DNA of 64,000 bases from BCD1 sp942492125 (GTDB taxonomy: Bacteria > Bacteroidota > Bacteroidia > Chitinophagales > Saprospiraceae). Within the stretch, counting starts at the first letter, position 1; each line of letters begins with the position of its first letter. Of this stretch, positions 1-8,114 are shown piece by piece. Where the stretch lies: NCBI GenBank assembly GCA_942492125.1, contig CALODM010000009.1:1-64000 (forward strand), given 5' to 3'. Made by a program: the position numbers and the translations under genes. The notes below the pieces were generated by a model. That model was not told where the DNA came from, ran no database searches, and saw only the letters and a list, made by a program, of their open reading frames with translations.

Positions 1-1367
1 CCAAAAATATTCCCCAGCAGATCATCCGTAGAGATTTCACCCGTAATCGTGCCCAGGTGATGTAACGCCTGGCGTATATCCATGGCGATAAAATCCGAGG
101 TGACGCCCTGGTCCATATTAGCCAGCACAGCATCCAGACTTTCGTAGGCTTTTTGGAGGGCGGCGTAGTGGCGGGTATTGCTGACGATGGTACTTTCGGC
201 ATTGATATCGCCGCTGACGACGGCTTCGTATAGTTTGTCTTTGAGCAGACCGAGGTTCATATTGTTTTTGGCGGAGATGGGGATGAAATGATCTTCGGAA
301 AGGAAATCGTTGGTGTAATGCTCGGCTTTGGTGTAGGGATTGAGGTCCATTTTATTGGCAATGCCGAGGATGATGAGGCCGGATGTGTTCAGTTTTTCGA
401 GGTCGGCTTTAACTTCTTCGGGCGAGGTTTCGATCACATCAAAAACATAGATGAGGATGGCCGATTGTTTGACTTTTTCATAGGTTTTTTCTACCCCAAC
501 AGCCTCGATCTGGTCGCGGGCATCGCGGATGCCGGCGGTGTCGATGAGGCGGTAGTTGATGCCCTGGATGTTGAAGATTTCTTCAATGGTGTCGCGCGTT
601 GTGCCGGCGATGTCGCTGACGATGGCGCGGTCCTCCTTAAGCATGGCATTGAGCAGGGTGGACTTTCCCGCATTCGGGCGTCCTGCGATGACAGTATTGA
701 CACCATTTTTAATGACATTACCCAGCTGGAAAGAATCGATCAATGCCTTGAGCAGGGTGCGTATCTTCTTGACAAGTTTTTCCAAAGCATCGCGGTTCGC
801 AAATTCAACATCTTCTTCACTAAAGTCCAGTTCTAACTCGATGAGGCTGGCAAAATCTACCAATTCTTGTCGCAACTGGGCGATCTCATGGGAAAAGCCA
901 CCGCGCATCTGCTGCAAGGCGATGGAATGAGCAGATTCTGAGGAAGAGGCGATCAGGTCGGCAACGGCTTCTGCCTGGGAGAGGTCCATCCGGCCATTGA
1001 GGAAGGCCCGCATGGTGAATTCCCCGGCTTCGGCAGGTCGTGCGCCCTTTTTGACGAACAATTCCATCACCTTTTGTAAGATATATTCGGAACCATGACA
1101 GGATACTTCCACAACATTTTCCCCGGTATAGGACTTTGGTGCTACGAACAAAGACACCAGAACCTCATCCAGAATGCGACCCTCATCGCGAAGGGTGCCA
1201 AAATGTATGGTGTGGGAGGGCTCCTGTTCAAGATCCTTGCCGGGAAATACTTCGTTGACAATCTTAATCGCATCCTTGCCGGATAAACGGATAATGCCTA
1301 TGGCGCCTACTCCGGGCGGGGTAGCTAGTGCAACGATGGTTTCGGATAGATCGACGGTGTGGAGCAT
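1..1367 (-). CDS. mnmE: tRNA modification GTPase MnmE, 3' end cut by window edge
   Basis: Encodes the GTPase that works with MnmG to install the carboxymethylaminomethyl group on U34 of certain tRNAs. Translation from the ATG at 1367 starts MLHTVDLSETIVALATPPG and gives about 455 residues before the window ends. Visible are the N-terminal formyl-tetrahydrofolate-binding TrmE domain (to about residue 120, with the CHGS motif), the helical domain, and the inserted G domain with P-loop GRPNAGKST near residue 229, DTAG near 275 and NKMD near 340. The frame is open to base 1 and ends at the NIFG stretch, so only the last few residues, including the catalytic C-terminal Cys motif (CIGK), lie outside. 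Identity is clear. Confidence 0.95.
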   Translation of the reverse strand, partial: MLHTVDLSETIVALATPPGVGAIGIIRLSGKDAIKIVNEVFPGKDLEQEPSHTIHFGTLRDEGRILDEVLVSLFVAPKSYTGENVVEVSCHGSEYILQKVMELFVKKGARPAEAGEFTMRAFLNGRMDLSQAEAVADLIASSSESAHSIALQQMRGGFSHEIAQLRQELVDFASLIELELDFSEEDVEFANRDALEKLVKKIRTLLKALIDSFQLGNVIKNGVNTVIAGRPNAGKSTLLNAMLKEDRAIVSDIAGTTRDTIEEIFNIQGINYRLIDTAGIRDARDQIEAVGVEKTYEKVKQSAILIYVFDVIETSPEEVKADLEKLNTSGLIILGIANKMDLNPYTKAEHYTNDFLSEDHFIPISAKNNMNLGLLKDKLYEAVVSGDINAESTIVSNTRHYAALQKAYESLDAVLANMDQGVTSDFIAMDIRQALHHLGTITGEISTDDLLGNIF

Positions 1368-1405
1368 AGTTATAATTTATGGAGGTAAATTTACGACAAT
1401 TTGAA

Positions 1406-1431
1406 ACACATAGACACATAGAACACATAGA
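1406..1431. repeat. short CACATAG intergenic repeat
   Basis: Three closely spaced copies of CACATAG lie between mnmE and the next gene. Relatives occur at about 2581-2600 and, inverted, at 6224-6248. All are intergenic. They look like a dispersed low-complexity intergenic family; function unknown. Confidence 0.5.
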
Positions 1432-1458
1432 TGTTGGCAGCTTTGTAAAAACAAAAAG

Positions 1459-1489
1459 TTGATTATTTGTTAAATTTTACCTATTTTTG
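1459..1489 (+). promoter_or_regulatory. Bacteroidota-type promoter for the radical SAM gene
   Basis: TTG at 1459-1461 is followed after 20 nt by TATTTTTG at 1482-1489, a perfect match to the -33/-7 consensus (TTG, TAnnTTTG). Transcription would start near 1495, so the TTG codon at 1487 lies inside the -7 box and cannot be the start codon. The GTG at 1499 remains, with almost no 5' leader. Confidence 0.6.
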
Positions 1490-1498
1490 TTTAAAAAA

Positions 1499-2455
1499 GT
1501 GAAACAACCATATCTCAAAGGCCGGGGCGCACAGATCAATCCGCCCAATCGTTTCCACAACCTCGTTTATGATGCAGGGACGCAACACCTGCTGACAGAG
1601 GACTCGGGGCAAATTCCTACCAAATACATCGAAGTCTATCCCAAAACCATTGTCAATAAAGTCGAAAGTCCGGATCTGCCGTTTAATTATTCTATGAATC
1701 CTTACCAGGGGTGCGAACATGGTTGTGTGTATTGTTATGCCCGAAATACCCACCAGTTTTGGGGGTACAGTACCGGACTGGAGTTTGAGCAAACCATTTT
1801 ATATAAAAAGAATGCGCCTGAATTACTGGAAAAGAAACTGAAATCCCCCCGCTGGAAAGCCGACCCCATTATGCTGTCCGGGAATACGGATTGTTATCAA
1901 CCGGCAGAGAACAAATTCCAAATAACCCGCAAACTTTTAAAAGTCTTGCTTCGGTACCGCCATCCCGTTGGTATCATTACCAAAAACAGCCTCATCTTAC
2001 GAGACCTGGACATCCTCCGGGAATTGAATAAATACAATCTCGTCAAAACAGTGGTCACCATCACTACCCTGGATGATAAATTGCGGCAATTCCTCGAGCC
2101 CCGCGCATCGAGTATGTCTAGTCGTTTTAAAACAATTGAAGCCCTGAATAAAGCCGGAATTCCGGTGACAGCCATGATTTCTCCCATGATTCCGGGGTTG
2201 AACGAACATGAATTGATTGGATTGGCCAAAAAAGCGTCCTCCCTGGGAGCCGATAATATATTCTACTCCCTGGTGAGGCTCAATGGGGAAATAGGCCAGA
2301 TTTTTGAAGACTGGTTGTCCAGAAATTACCCCGACCGAAAGGATAAGGTGCTTTCCAAGATCAAATCCTGCCACAGCGGAGAACTGGGAGACAGCCGTTT
2401 TGGGAAACGCATGTCCGGAGAGTGCAATATTGCCCAAATAAACAAGGATCAATAA
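1499..2455 (+). CDS. PA0069-family radical SAM protein, interrupted by an in-frame stop near the C-terminus
   Basis: Radical SAM enzyme of the spore-photolyase-like PA0069 family; the reaction is not established. The [4Fe-4S] motif CEHGCVYC (CxxxCxxC) lies at about residues 72-79 from the GTG start, after the family N-terminal motif GRGAQINPPNRF. GTG 1499 is chosen because the alternative TTG 1487 is within the promoter -7 box. The frame stops at TAA 2453-2455 after QINKDQ, but the same frame continues directly with a plausible family C-terminus ending QLKLF and a TGA at 2552-2554. The annotated product therefore lacks about 32 residues. This could be a nonsense mutation or a base error. The core domain is complete, so activity is possible. 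Confidence 0.85.
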   Translation: MKQPYLKGRGAQINPPNRFHNLVYDAGTQHLLTEDSGQIPTKYIEVYPKTIVNKVESPDLPFNYSMNPYQGCEHGCVYCYARNTHQFWGYSTGLEFEQTILYKKNAPELLEKKLKSPRWKADPIMLSGNTDCYQPAENKFQITRKLLKVLLRYRHPVGIITKNSLILRDLDILRELNKYNLVKTVVTITTLDDKLRQFLEPRASSMSSRFKTIEALNKAGIPVTAMISPMIPGLNEHELIGLAKKASSLGADNIFYSLVRLNGEIGQIFEDWLSRNYPDRKDKVLSKIKSCHSGELGDSRFGKRMSGECNIAQINKDQ

Positions 2456-2554
2456 AAATTGGCCAAAAAGATCTACTTTAAAAATGCGGCGTCAAAACCA
2501 TTCAATCTGGAATTGCATGAGCAGTTTAAAACAGGGCAGTTGAAGCTTTTTTGA
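2456..2554 (+). pseudogene. in-frame C-terminal remainder of the radical SAM gene
   Basis: Directly after the TAA at 2453-2455 the same frame is open for 32 codons to TGA 2552-2554. It encodes a basic, well-formed tail (KLAKKIYFKN at its start, QLKLF at its end) resembling the usual end of PA0069-family proteins. It has no start codon of its own, so it is read as the detached end of the upstream gene. Confidence 0.6.
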
Positions 2555-2614
2555 CCTTGGTGAAATTGAATAAGATTTCAACCACATAGTCGCATAGTTA
2601 TAAAGTTGGTTTGC

Positions 2615-3709
2615 TTATTGACCCACCATTTTCAGCACTTCGTGGAAAATTTTGTCGTCACTCCTGAGTACCAGATGGCAAAACCAGATACCCTTTCCGG
2701 GAGCTTCCATATTCACTTCATAAGTACCTTCTAATTGAGATTTGTCCACAACAAGACCTGCATTGCGGCCCAACATATCTGTCAGAAACATTTCCACTTC
2801 AAATGGCTGGTTTAAGGCATACCTGATCTTTGTCTGCCCTTCAAAAGGATTCGGTGAATTTTGAAACAGCTGATATGGCTTTTCTAAATCAATGTCATAT
2901 GATCCTGTCGTCTGACATTCCTGCCCGGGACAATACGTACGTGCCGCCAGCGTACAGTCCAGCACAAAAGGATTGGGTTTGTCGTCCTGGCGATCGGCAA
3001 TTTTATAGGTTCTTTCCCATTCTTTGGTGTCTACCGGGTCGAGCAGGTGCCACTGACAAAGCGTGTATTTTTGATTGGGAAAGTAGGTGTTGTCCGCAGC
3101 ATCCGCCTGATCTTTATACATGGTATAAAAATAGAACATGGCTCTGGCGATATCCCCCTTAAAAGATTCCGGCGGTTCAAAACCACCGGGGCGGAATTCA
3201 CTGAACAAGTCGATATTGTCGCCGGGAATATTGTTGAGCAGTTGGTTGAGATAATACCATCCCGTAGTGAGGTTATCATCGATCTCCGCAAAAGGTTCAT
3301 TGGCGCGGGCGGCATTCACATCGATGCGTGTTGGGAAAAGGTGATGCATATCTGATTTGGCATTGCCGTTTTCAGCGCCTTTGCTTCGCGGATAGGTGTG
3401 CTCGGTATTCATACCATCAGGTCCATTGTCCATATAGGCAGCAACTGTAGGATCGAGTGTTGGGTCGAGGTAAATTGGAAAACCTGTGTAAACGCAAGTC
3501 AGCGTATCATTAACGGCATCTATTTTTGAGAACATGGTGTCTCTTGCCTGGCTATAGCTCAAAACGGTCCCTGGTTTGTAGTTATCAACCAGTAAACCGA
3601 GCAATTCGTCTCCACTAAATACTGGGAAAACGTCCTCGTGTTGTGCCTGAAGGTTGAAACTCTCCAAAATCAATAGGAGAACTAATAGCTTATATATTTT
3701 CATGGTCAT
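2615..3709 (-). CDS. secreted endonuclease I family protein with T9SS sorting domain
   Basis: Extracellular or surface nuclease of the Endonuclease_1 (EndA/NucM) family. A signal peptide covers residues 1-23 (hydrophobic core LLVLLLILESFNL, ending AQ). The nuclease motif NTEHTYPRSKG followed by SDMHHLFP spans about residues 101-126 and holds the ββα-metal catalytic His and the divalent-metal ligands. The last ~80 residues, beginning around QNSPNPF, form a type A T9SS C-terminal sorting domain, so the protein is expected to cross the outer membrane through T9SS. It may start at M1 or M3. The gene is convergent with the radical SAM gene. Likely role: nutrient or phosphate acquisition from DNA. 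Confidence 0.9.
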   Translation of the reverse strand: MTMKIYKLLVLLLILESFNLQAQHEDVFPVFSGDELLGLLVDNYKPGTVLSYSQARDTMFSKIDAVNDTLTCVYTGFPIYLDPTLDPTVAAYMDNGPDGMNTEHTYPRSKGAENGNAKSDMHHLFPTRIDVNAARANEPFAEIDDNLTTGWYYLNQLLNNIPGDNIDLFSEFRPGGFEPPESFKGDIARAMFYFYTMYKDQADAADNTYFPNQKYTLCQWHLLDPVDTKEWERTYKIADRQDDKPNPFVLDCTLAARTYCPGQECQTTGSYDIDLEKPYQLFQNSPNPFEGQTKIRYALNQPFEVEMFLTDMLGRNAGLVVDKSQLEGTYEVNMEAPGKGIWFCHLVLRSDDKIFHEVLKMVGQ

Positions 3710-3748
3710 TCCTTTAATTTTAATACCACCTAGTTGAACTAATTTCTA

Positions 3749-3876
3749 CATTCATTCACCCATTCACATTCATTCATTCACTCATTCAGCATTCAAGCAT
3801 TCACCCATTCAAGCATTCACCCATTCAAGCATTCACTCATTCATTCATTCAAACATTCACCCATTCACCCATTCAC
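3749..3876. repeat. CATTCA low-complexity tandem repeat
   Basis: About 128 bp built almost only from CATTCA, CATTCACC and CATTCAAG words, filling the space between the divergent start of the endonuclease gene and the 3' end of the DUF5682 gene. It is not coding in any sensible frame. It looks like slippage-expanded satellite sequence and is a likely spot for length variation between strains. Confidence 0.8.
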
Positions 3877-3879
3877 ATT

Positions 3880-6150
3880 TCATATCCCCAATATCCGCTT
3901 CACTGCCGGAAGGACAACAGCTTCCCTGGTTTCGTCGAATTCCTGCTCATCCGCAGGGCCTGCAAATATAGGAGAATCCTTGGGTTTTTGAGCCAGCTCC
4001 ATCATCTTGCTCCTTTCAGACTCTGAAAAGGCTGCAAAGGCACGGCGCAGCAGAGGCAAAACTTCATTGAAATGATCCGGATGAAGGTTGGTGATCCAGT
4101 TATCGATCAGCTTCCACAATGCCGGGTGATGAACCAGCAGCAAACCACTTCCGAACAAGAAGCCTTCCACCCATCGGGCAATCGCCTGAACAGAGTTGCC
4201 TTTAGAAATCGCCAGTTCCATCAATTTACCGGTTTGTTCGGCCGATAAAATGGATTTGTCAAAAAGTATTCTCGTACAAACTCCCTGCAAACGTTCTTCT
4301 GCCATATGGGAGATGGCAATCGCATTGAGCGTATTCTGCCACTGATCGCTGAGATCTTCATTCTCGAGACCGGAAATAGAACGGTGGGTGGCGATCAGTT
4401 TTTGAAAGACCTCTTCAACCACCTCCTCGTCAATATTGACACACACACCAGGCAAGCCAATACAAATTCTCGGCACCAGTTCACTGATAAGGTCACTTAC
4501 CGCAGGAATATCCGTTTGGCGCACATCACCGTATTGAACGATCCAGGTCAAAGGTGGCAGACTATCCATCAATGAAAGTACCTGATGGGTTTGAGCTGCA
4601 ATGGCCTGCATTCTGTTGAGCAGCTCCTCCATGATATCGTTGAGTCCGGCATTGAGTGCATCCCTGACGAATCTTGTGAGCGAAGAGAGGCTTTCCTCTG
4701 CTCTGGCATTTTTGACCAGGTATTGAGCCGCAGCGGTTTTTACGGTATTGCCCCACATACCTGCCTCTATGATCCTTAAAGCAAATCCGGGATCCCACTT
4801 GAGTTTCCAGTATTCTTTAAAACTACCCAGGTCGTTGTCTGAAAAATGTTGTTGCTGCCCCCAGTAAATTCCCAGGATATTAAGCCTGTGCAACAAATGG
4901 CTTTTCTGCAAATCAGCCTCCTCCCGGAGGTCAATACCTCCCCGGGGATTAGTTTTGGCAGCCTTGAGCCACACCTCCTCCGGGTTTTCCCAGTATTTGG
5001 AAAGCCGGGCCGATTTGATAATGCTCATCAGATCCTTCTGGAAAGGAATCATGGGGATATGTTCAGAAACCTTTCCTACTTTTTCACCAACGACCAGTGC
5101 TTTACGGATGATGTTGAGTTGTATGGCTTCTCCTCTGCAAAAAACGGCCATGGCAGCCTCTTCCATTTCTTCCAGTGTTGGCAATGGTTTTCCACGCATA
5201 GCTGCCAGGGTATTCGCCAGTCGAACGGCTTCCATCACATGAGCCGGCGAGGAATCAAATTGTTGCTGGCGGAATAACTGGGCGACGCGGGCCATCCACT
5301 GTGTAACGACTTCTTCATGCTTTTCGAATAATAAATCGTACCAGGCAGGGGAAACCACTCCGGCCCCGTAACCACTCTGATTGGCCAATTGTTCATAACT
5401 CCAGGGAATCCAGCTGACGTTTACTTTAGTGCGTTTGATACCCTTGAGCAAGGCATTGTCGCTGCTGACCTTGAACTGATCGATATTTTGCAAAACGGGC
5501 ATATGCCAGGCACCGCAAACTACTGCTATAGATTCAAATCCTCCTTTTTGAGCCTGGCGGATCATCTTGCGCATGAATGCTTCCCGCAAAAGGGTTTGGG
5601 GAGATTCCCGCCTGCCAAGTTCTTTCCGCAGGGTATGGATAAGTTCGTTAACAGCTTCAAAAGTATCTTTTGTCCCCTTGTAGGTTTCAAAAACAGTATC
5701 CCACCAGCGTTCGCTATCCTTGTATCCGGCGATGGAAGCAATATAGCCCAAAGGATCATTGATAATGGGTTTCTGACTTTCATCTTCCATAGCCCCGGCG
5801 AGGCTGGTTTGTCTTATTTCGGCAGCTTCATCTTCCAGCGTGAATTGTAAGGCCATGGGTAAATCGATGAACCGCACTTCGATGTCATGCTTCAGGGCAT
5901 ATTGTATAGCCTGCCATTCCGGTGAATAGTTGGCGAACGGGAAATAAGAAGCCCTTTTGAGGTCGTCGGGTTTATAGATAAGTAAGGCTACCGGTGGTTT
6001 CAGATGTTCTTCATCAGCATACATCAGGGCAGATTGGGCATCTGCAGGCCCTTCGATCAGGATGCAGTCCGGTTTCATATCTTCCAATGCCCTGACCAGG
6101 CTCCTTGCGGAACCGGGACCATGGTGACGTATGCCGAAGACATTGAGCAT
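3880..6150 (-). CDS. DUF5682 family protein
   Basis: Large cytoplasmic protein (756 residues from the ATG at 6150) of the DUF5682 family. The N-terminus MLNVFGIRHHGPGSARSL carries the family signature HHGPGSAR (about residues 9-16), followed by ILIEGPADA near 31-39. These resemble the His/Glu signatures of the EreA/ChaN/TraB-like fold, which is a family inference. The frame can be extended to 6285, but that extension crosses the promoter and a low-complexity CACATAG stretch, so 6150 is preferred. In other bacteria such proteins are usually encoded beside MoxR AAA+ and VWA (CoxE-like) partners. Here neither partner is adjacent. Biochemical function unknown. Confidence 0.8.
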   Translation of the reverse strand: MLNVFGIRHHGPGSARSLVRALEDMKPDCILIEGPADAQSALMYADEEHLKPPVALLIYKPDDLKRASYFPFANYSPEWQAIQYALKHDIEVRFIDLPMALQFTLEDEAAEIRQTSLAGAMEDESQKPIINDPLGYIASIAGYKDSERWWDTVFETYKGTKDTFEAVNELIHTLRKELGRRESPQTLLREAFMRKMIRQAQKGGFESIAVVCGAWHMPVLQNIDQFKVSSDNALLKGIKRTKVNVSWIPWSYEQLANQSGYGAGVVSPAWYDLLFEKHEEVVTQWMARVAQLFRQQQFDSSPAHVMEAVRLANTLAAMRGKPLPTLEEMEEAAMAVFCRGEAIQLNIIRKALVVGEKVGKVSEHIPMIPFQKDLMSIIKSARLSKYWENPEEVWLKAAKTNPRGGIDLREEADLQKSHLLHRLNILGIYWGQQQHFSDNDLGSFKEYWKLKWDPGFALRIIEAGMWGNTVKTAAAQYLVKNARAEESLSSLTRFVRDALNAGLNDIMEELLNRMQAIAAQTHQVLSLMDSLPPLTWIVQYGDVRQTDIPAVSDLISELVPRICIGLPGVCVNIDEEVVEEVFQKLIATHRSISGLENEDLSDQWQNTLNAIAISHMAEERLQGVCTRILFDKSILSAEQTGKLMELAISKGNSVQAIARWVEGFLFGSGLLLVHHPALWKLIDNWITNLHPDHFNEVLPLLRRAFAAFSESERSKMMELAQKPKDSPIFAGPADEQEFDETREAVVLPAVKRILGI

Positions 6151-6166
6151 GGGTGAATTATTTTTA

Positions 6167-6199
6167 CAAAGATGCGATCTTAAAGTGTTATGGCAAAAA
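6167..6199 (-). promoter_or_regulatory. promoter for the DUF5682 gene
   Basis: Read on the minus strand, TTTTTG (6199-6194) is followed after 19 nt by CATCTTTG (6174-6167), one base from TAnnTTTG. The predicted transcription start near 6162 lies 12 nt before the ATG at 6150 and supports that start over the longer frame. Confidence 0.5.
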
Positions 6200-6300
6200 G
6201 TCACTTTATGTTCTTTGTGACTATGTGTTTTATTTTTTACCACATAGTTTTTTAACTTTAAGCAGAAACGCTTCCAGGCTTTCATTCAAAAACATGCATT

Positions 6301-7149
6301 ATGACCGGTACCCGAACCATTACTGTAAATAACCTGACCTTTGATTGTTACGTGTCCGGAAATGAATCAGATCCGTTAGTCCTGTTGTTACACGGATTCC
6401 CGGAAACGGCTCATATGTGGCTTTCCCTGATGGAAGCGTTGGGGAATTCCGGTTTTTATTGTGTGGCTCCTGATCAAAGAGGGTACAGCCCGGGGGCGCG
6501 GCCAAAAGGTAAAAAGCATTACACCCTGGAAAAACTTTCAGCAGATGTGTTGGGCATAACACAGGAACTGGGCAGGGAGCAGTTCCATTTGATCGGTCAT
6601 GACTGGGGAGCTGCCATTGGATGGAAAGTCGTTCACGATCACCCTTCGAAAATATTGAGTTGGACAGGGTTGTCTGTCCCTCATCTGCAGGCCTTTTTTG
6701 GTGCCATAGCAAAGGATAAAGACCAACGGAAACGAAGTCGTTACATGAGTGCTTTTCAGTTTCCGTTTTTACCGGAAATAAATATTCGGAAAAATGATTT
6801 TCGTATTTTCAGAAGGTTATGGAAGTACAGCAGTAAAACGGAGGTGGAAAATTATTTATCCGTATTCAGGGATAAAAAGGCATTGACTGCTGCCTTGAAT
6901 TACTATCGTGCCAACGGAGGCCTGATAAAAAGAGCTATGCAGTCTCAAATTATTGGCGATATCACAGTGCCCACCCTCTTTATATGGGGAGAACGCGATA
7001 TGGCCATTGGGCCGGTGAGTGTCGAAAACGGGCACAAATACATGAAAGGATATTATAAATTTCTACCATTGGATGCGGGCCACTGGTTGATTCAAACCAA
7101 ATATGAAGAGATCAGAGATGCTGTAAAAGAGCACATCTTAAAGTTTTAA
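6301..7149 (+). CDS. alpha/beta hydrolase, epoxide hydrolase-like
   Basis: Cytoplasmic alpha/beta-hydrolase fold enzyme of 282 residues. HGFPETAHMW (31-40) is the oxyanion-hole HGFPE motif of epoxide hydrolases and haloalkane dehalogenases. GHDWGAAIGW places an Asp nucleophile at 101, WGERD near 230-234 could supply the acidic residue, and GHW near 260 gives the catalytic His. An Asp rather than Ser nucleophile favours epoxide hydrolase or dehalogenase chemistry; the substrate cannot be told. It is divergent from the DUF5682 gene, with a 150-bp promoter region between. Confidence 0.85.
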   Translation: MTGTRTITVNNLTFDCYVSGNESDPLVLLLHGFPETAHMWLSLMEALGNSGFYCVAPDQRGYSPGARPKGKKHYTLEKLSADVLGITQELGREQFHLIGHDWGAAIGWKVVHDHPSKILSWTGLSVPHLQAFFGAIAKDKDQRKRSRYMSAFQFPFLPEINIRKNDFRIFRRLWKYSSKTEVENYLSVFRDKKALTAALNYYRANGGLIKRAMQSQIIGDITVPTLFIWGERDMAIGPVSVENGHKYMKGYYKFLPLDAGHWLIQTKYEEIRDAVKEHILKF

Positions 7150-7196
7150 CCACCATCGGTCAGGAAACCGTTTTTATGCATCTGTCAAAAAAAGCA

Positions 7197-8111
7197 ATGT
7201 CTAAGATCATTTTTACAACAATCCTTCTTTTTGTGGGCAGCCTCCTTTTCGGGCAACAGGTGGCTGATACGTCATATACCCCTGTAATCAATAATCCCCT
7301 TTATGTCCCGGGTGAGGGTCCGGTAATTTTCATAGATGAAGGACATCATAATTTCCATACAAAAGACGGCCGTTATCAGGCTTTCGCCAAATTGCTGGAA
7401 AGGGATGGATATGTTGTTAAAGGGTTCCCTGGAACATTCACCACAGAGAAATTGAAAAGGGGAAAGGTTCTTGTTATTTCGAATGCCTTAAATGAAATCA
7501 ATATTGATAATTGGGTATTACCCAATCCTTCGGCATTTTCGAAAAAGGAGATCAGGGTGGTCAGGAAATGGGTCAATAGAGGAGGGAGTTTATTTTTAAT
7601 CGCTGATCATATGCCCATGGCAGGAGCTGCAGCGGACCTTGCGAAAGCGTTTGGGTTTGAATTTACCAATGGGTTTGTATTCGATACCATAGCCAGTGGG
7701 CCTGCTTTTTTTAGCCTGGAGGATGGTTCTCTTCAACCAAATGTTATTACTGCAGGCCGCGACAGTTCCGAAAAAGTGAACCGAATAGCCACCTTTACAG
7801 GACAGGCATTCCGTATTCCGGAAGATGCTGAATCAATACTGACTTTCGGAGATAATTTTATCAATATGTTACCGGATACCGCCTGGGTTTTTAATGATCA
7901 TACCCATAGAGTGGATGCGAAAGGGTGGTCTCAGGGAGCTTTCAAAAAGTATGGCAAGGGAAGCGTTGTAATTTTTGGTGAGGCTGCTATGTTTTCCGCG
8001 CAATTGGCGGGACCTCAAAAGATAAGAGCTGGCATGAACAGCCCGGCAGCCGAAGAGAATTACCAATTATTGCTCAACATCATCCACTGGCTGGATGGCA
8101 AACTGGAATGA
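7197..8111 (+). CDS. exported DUF4350-like protein
   Basis: Predicted periplasmic protein. The ATG at 7197 gives MSKIIFTTILLFVGSLLFGQ, a clean signal peptide; an ATG at 7176 adds seven residues and is less likely. The body has GPVIFIDEGHHNFHT, then alternating strands and a segment with VRKWVNRGGSLFLIADH, the class I glutamine-amidotransferase-like Rossmann pattern of DUF4350 domains, although no Cys nucleophile is evident. It sits 3 nt before the next gene, so the two are probably cotranscribed. Function unknown; possibly ligand binding. Confidence 0.7.
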   Translation: MSKIIFTTILLFVGSLLFGQQVADTSYTPVINNPLYVPGEGPVIFIDEGHHNFHTKDGRYQAFAKLLERDGYVVKGFPGTFTTEKLKRGKVLVISNALNEINIDNWVLPNPSAFSKKEIRVVRKWVNRGGSLFLIADHMPMAGAAADLAKAFGFEFTNGFVFDTIASGPAFFSLEDGSLQPNVITAGRDSSEKVNRIATFTGQAFRIPEDAESILTFGDNFINMLPDTAWVFNDHTHRVDAKGWSQGAFKKYGKGSVVIFGEAAMFSAQLAGPQKIRAGMNSPAAEENYQLLLNIIHWLDGKLE

Positions 8112-8114
8112 TCC

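Noticed and set aside
1897..2452. Minus-strand open frames within the radical SAM gene
   Set aside because: Antisense shadows of a well-supported gene; no family motif or start context.
6151..6285. N-terminal extension of the DUF5682 protein to 6285
   Set aside because: It crosses a promoter-like element and a CACATAG low-complexity stretch, and the family N-terminus begins at the ATG at 6150.
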